Below, in pieces: positions 7,128 through 8,109 of a stretch of 8,109 nucleotides of DNA; position 1 is the first letter of the stretch; each line of letters starts with the position of its first letter. Made by a program: the position numbers and the translations under genes. A model generated the notes under the pieces. That model did no database searches, was not told the origin of the DNA, and worked only from the letters and a program-made list of their open reading frames with translations. This DNA is from Thiomargarita sp. (GTDB lineage Bacteria; Pseudomonadota; Gammaproteobacteria; Beggiatoales; Beggiatoaceae), in NCBI GenBank assembly GCA_023144675.1, contig JAGLFE010000024.1, positions 1-8,109 on the forward strand, written 5' to 3'.

Positions 7128-7493
7128 ATGAAAAAATTAATGACCAAGCATTTCTCAAAATGGGTAGCAAAACAAAAAATATCTACCAATGAATTGTTAA
7201 AAACTCTTGAAGAATTAGAAAATGGTGGTTTTGAAGCAAATTTGGGCGGTCATATTTTTAAAAAACGTATTCGGTTTCAAGGAAAAGGCAAAAGCGGAAG
7301 TGGAAGAACAATTATTTGCTATGAGCAGGATGAAAAAATGGTTTTTATTCATGGTTTTTCAAAAAATGAAAAGTCAAATTTGACTCCAAAAGAACTTATT
7401 GCTTTTAAGGAGTTTGCTAAAATTTTACTTGCTCTTTCCCCTAATGCTGTAAATATAGCTATCAAAAGTGGTGATTTTATTGAGGTGAAATAA
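7128..7493 (+). CDS. RelE/HigB-like toxin of a type II module
   Basis: This 121-residue basic protein resembles the RelE toxin branch represented by Pfam PF06296. The recognisable run is GGHIFKKRIRF (40-50), then GKGKSGSGRTI (52-62), then FIHGFSKNEKSNL (73-85), followed by the helix PKELIAFKEFAKILL (87-101). Toxins of the wider RelE fold cut mRNA, usually on the ribosome; basic residues in the Lys-Lys-Arg and Gly-Lys-Ser-Gly parts would contact RNA. Exact catalytic residues cannot be assigned here. Length is normal for the family and the frame is intact, so it may be active. The start at 7128 has only a weak GAG upstream; Met5 (7140) is an alternative. The toxin comes before its antitoxin, as in higBA modules, and its stop overlaps the antitoxin start by one base. 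An origin by horizontal transfer is plausible but not shown. Confidence 0.85.
   Translation: MKKLMTKHFSKWVAKQKISTNELLKTLEELENGGFEANLGGHIFKKRIRFQGKGKSGSGRTIICYEQDEKMVFIHGFSKNEKSNLTPKELIAFKEFAKILLALSPNAVNIAIKSGDFIEVK
7482..7487 (+). promoter_or_regulatory. Antitoxin ribosome binding site inside the toxin gene
   Basis: GAGGTG lies five bases before the antitoxin ATG (7493), within the last codons of the toxin. It is clearly better than the toxin's own site. This fits stronger translation of the antitoxin, the usual need in such pairs. Confidence 0.6.
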
Positions 7494-7798
7494 TGAGGAA
7501 ATCTATTGCAGAATCTATTACTAATACGGTAAAAGATTTAAATAAAACAGGCTTAGTAGATGAAATTACAATGAAAAATATTCAAAAATTATGTTTACTA
7601 GAAATTAAGGAGTATTCTCCTGAAAAAATTGCTTCATTGCGAAAAAAATTTAAATTAAGCCAAGCAGCTTTAGCTAGTATTTTTAATATTAACCTTTCTA
7701 CTGTTAAAAAATGGGAACAGGGAAGTAGAAAGCCAACAGGTGCATCAAGAAAATTATTGGATATAATTGATAAAAAAGGTTTGGATGTGTTGATATAA
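7493..7798 (+). CDS. XRE-type HTH antitoxin
   Basis: This 101-residue protein has a lambda-repressor/XRE-type helix-turn-helix in its second half. LSQAALASIF (55-64) is the first helix and NLSTVKKWEQGSRKP (67-81) covers the turn and recognition helix, including the W-E-Q-G signature typical of the family. The first 45 residues are helical and charged and probably bind and neutralise the toxin. The family position and gene order resemble HigA-like or NadS-like antitoxins paired with PF06296 toxins. It would be expected to dimerise and repress its own operon, but I see no clear palindromic operator in the 43 bases before the toxin. The TAA of the toxin and this ATG share one A (7493), so translation is probably coupled. 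No strong terminator follows. Confidence 0.88.
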   Translation: MRKSIAESITNTVKDLNKTGLVDEITMKNIQKLCLLEIKEYSPEKIASLRKKFKLSQAALASIFNINLSTVKKWEQGSRKPTGASRKLLDIIDKKGLDVLI

Positions 7799-7832
7799 AA
7801 GATAAAGTTACAAATTATTATCAGTGATTATT

Positions 7833-7841
7833 TAAGGAGGT
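7833..7841 (+). promoter_or_regulatory. Orphan near-perfect Shine-Dalgarno
   Basis: TAAGGAGGT is a nine-base match to the usual 16S rRNA anti-Shine-Dalgarno, yet no ATG, GTG or TTG lies within the normal distance. The best non-standard reading begins at ATT (7845) or ATA (7851) and gives at most 19 codons to TAG at 7902, including IKKACRLYICIV, which looks like the start of an export signal. It may be the remnant of a lost gene start, a tiny gene with a rare start, or chance. Confidence 0.35.
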
Positions 7842-7881
7842 AATATTTATATAAAAAAAGCTTGTCGTTTATATATTTGTA

Positions 7882-7910
7882 TTGTGATGCAAATTATTTG
7901 TTAGTATAAT
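7882..7910 (+). promoter_or_regulatory. Sigma70-like promoter, distal
   Basis: TTGTGA (7882-7887) and a perfect TATAAT (7905-7910) are spaced by exactly 17 bases. Transcription would begin near 7917 and give a leader of about 100 bases to the ATG at 8015. Confidence 0.5.
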
Positions 7911-7957
7911 TAGTATTGGGTTTTAAACTATTTTGAAAAAATTAAGCTTTGTTTAAT

Positions 7958-7986
7958 TTAAGAATAGTCCATTACTGTAATATAAT
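7958..7986 (+). promoter_or_regulatory. Sigma70-like promoter, proximal
   Basis: TTAAGA (7958-7963) and TATAAT (7981-7986) are also spaced by 17 bases. Transcription would begin near 7993, leaving about 22 bases that still hold the ribosome site of the next gene. It may be an alternative to, or act with, the promoter upstream. Confidence 0.45.
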
Positions 7987-8014
7987 TTTAGTTTATTTTT
8001 TAAGGAAAAACATT

Positions 8015-8109
8015 ATGCGTATTTTAAAACGTTCCCTATCTAAAACTTTGGGGTTATCATTGGCTGCGGTTTTGGTTGTTTGTAGCCAATCTGTTTCTGC
8101 AGCAACTTC
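8015..8109 (+). CDS. Exported protein, N-terminal fragment
   Basis: Only the first 31 codons are in the window; the gene continues past the end. They form a Sec signal peptide: a basic start (MRILKR), a hydrophobic core (LGLSLAAVLVV, about 12-22) and a likely cut after V-S-A (Ala29) or Ala30. Cys23 is in the core and is not placed as a lipobox, so a lipoprotein is unlikely. The ribosome site TAAGGA (8001-8006) is eight bases before the ATG. Two promoter-like sequences stand upstream, so it probably starts its own transcript. The mature protein would be periplasmic, outer-membrane or secreted; nothing more can be said. Confidence 0.75.
   Translation, partial: MRILKRSLSKTLGLSLAAVLVVCSQSVSAAT

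Noticed and set aside
7128..7798. Larger defence island or phage region around the toxin-antitoxin pair
   Set aside because: No integrase, nuclease, ATPase, transposase or tRNA attachment site is visible in the window, so only the two-gene module can be supported.
7804..7836. Terminator after the toxin-antitoxin pair
   Set aside because: The only symmetry is a few base pairs around TCAGTGA with several mismatches and no T run, too weak to call.

Overview
The window is AT-rich and every supported gene lies on the + strand. It reads as a Gram-negative, probably gammaproteobacterial, chromosome segment. Evidence for this is a lipoprotein signal with an OmpA-type peptidoglycan-binding domain, Sec signal peptides, and an intergenic palindromic element whose G/C-tract ends recall small repeats I associate with filamentous sulfur bacteria and cyanobacteria. 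That taxonomic guess is inference, not a match to a reference.

Layout: (1) 5-1126, an unrecognised lysine/asparagine-rich cytosolic protein whose 5' end may lie outside the window. (2) 1127-1399, a gene-free spacer that may hold decayed coding sequence. (3) 1400-5617, a 1405-residue exported, multi-membrane protein of unknown function. It is built as two copies of the same architecture (signal peptide, large periplasmic beta-rich region, membrane cluster, loop, last membrane helix), with a second signal-peptide-like segment in the middle. Just after that segment is a run of eight C where a 1-base slip would remove the second copy. (4) 5618-5995, a spacer with a hairpin after the stop, a 19-bp palindrome, and a roughly 130-bp MITE-like element with inverted ends, possible 5-bp target duplications and overlapping internal hairpins. 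(5) 5996-7084, a lipoprotein with a helical repeat-like middle and a C-terminal OmpA domain. (6) 7128-7798, a two-gene toxin-antitoxin module of RelE/HigB-like toxin and XRE-type HTH antitoxin, toxin first, overlapping by one base. (7) 7799-8014, a spacer with an orphan near-perfect Shine-Dalgarno and two sigma70-like promoters. (8) 8015 to the window end, the first 31 codons of an exported protein.

Genes (3) and (5) both act in the envelope, one in the inner membrane and periplasm and one linking a lipid anchor to peptidoglycan. They are separated by the MITE-like element, so a shared job is only a suggestion. The toxin-antitoxin pair looks like an independent accessory module. The most unusual item is the duplicated membrane protein with its internal signal and slippable C tract.
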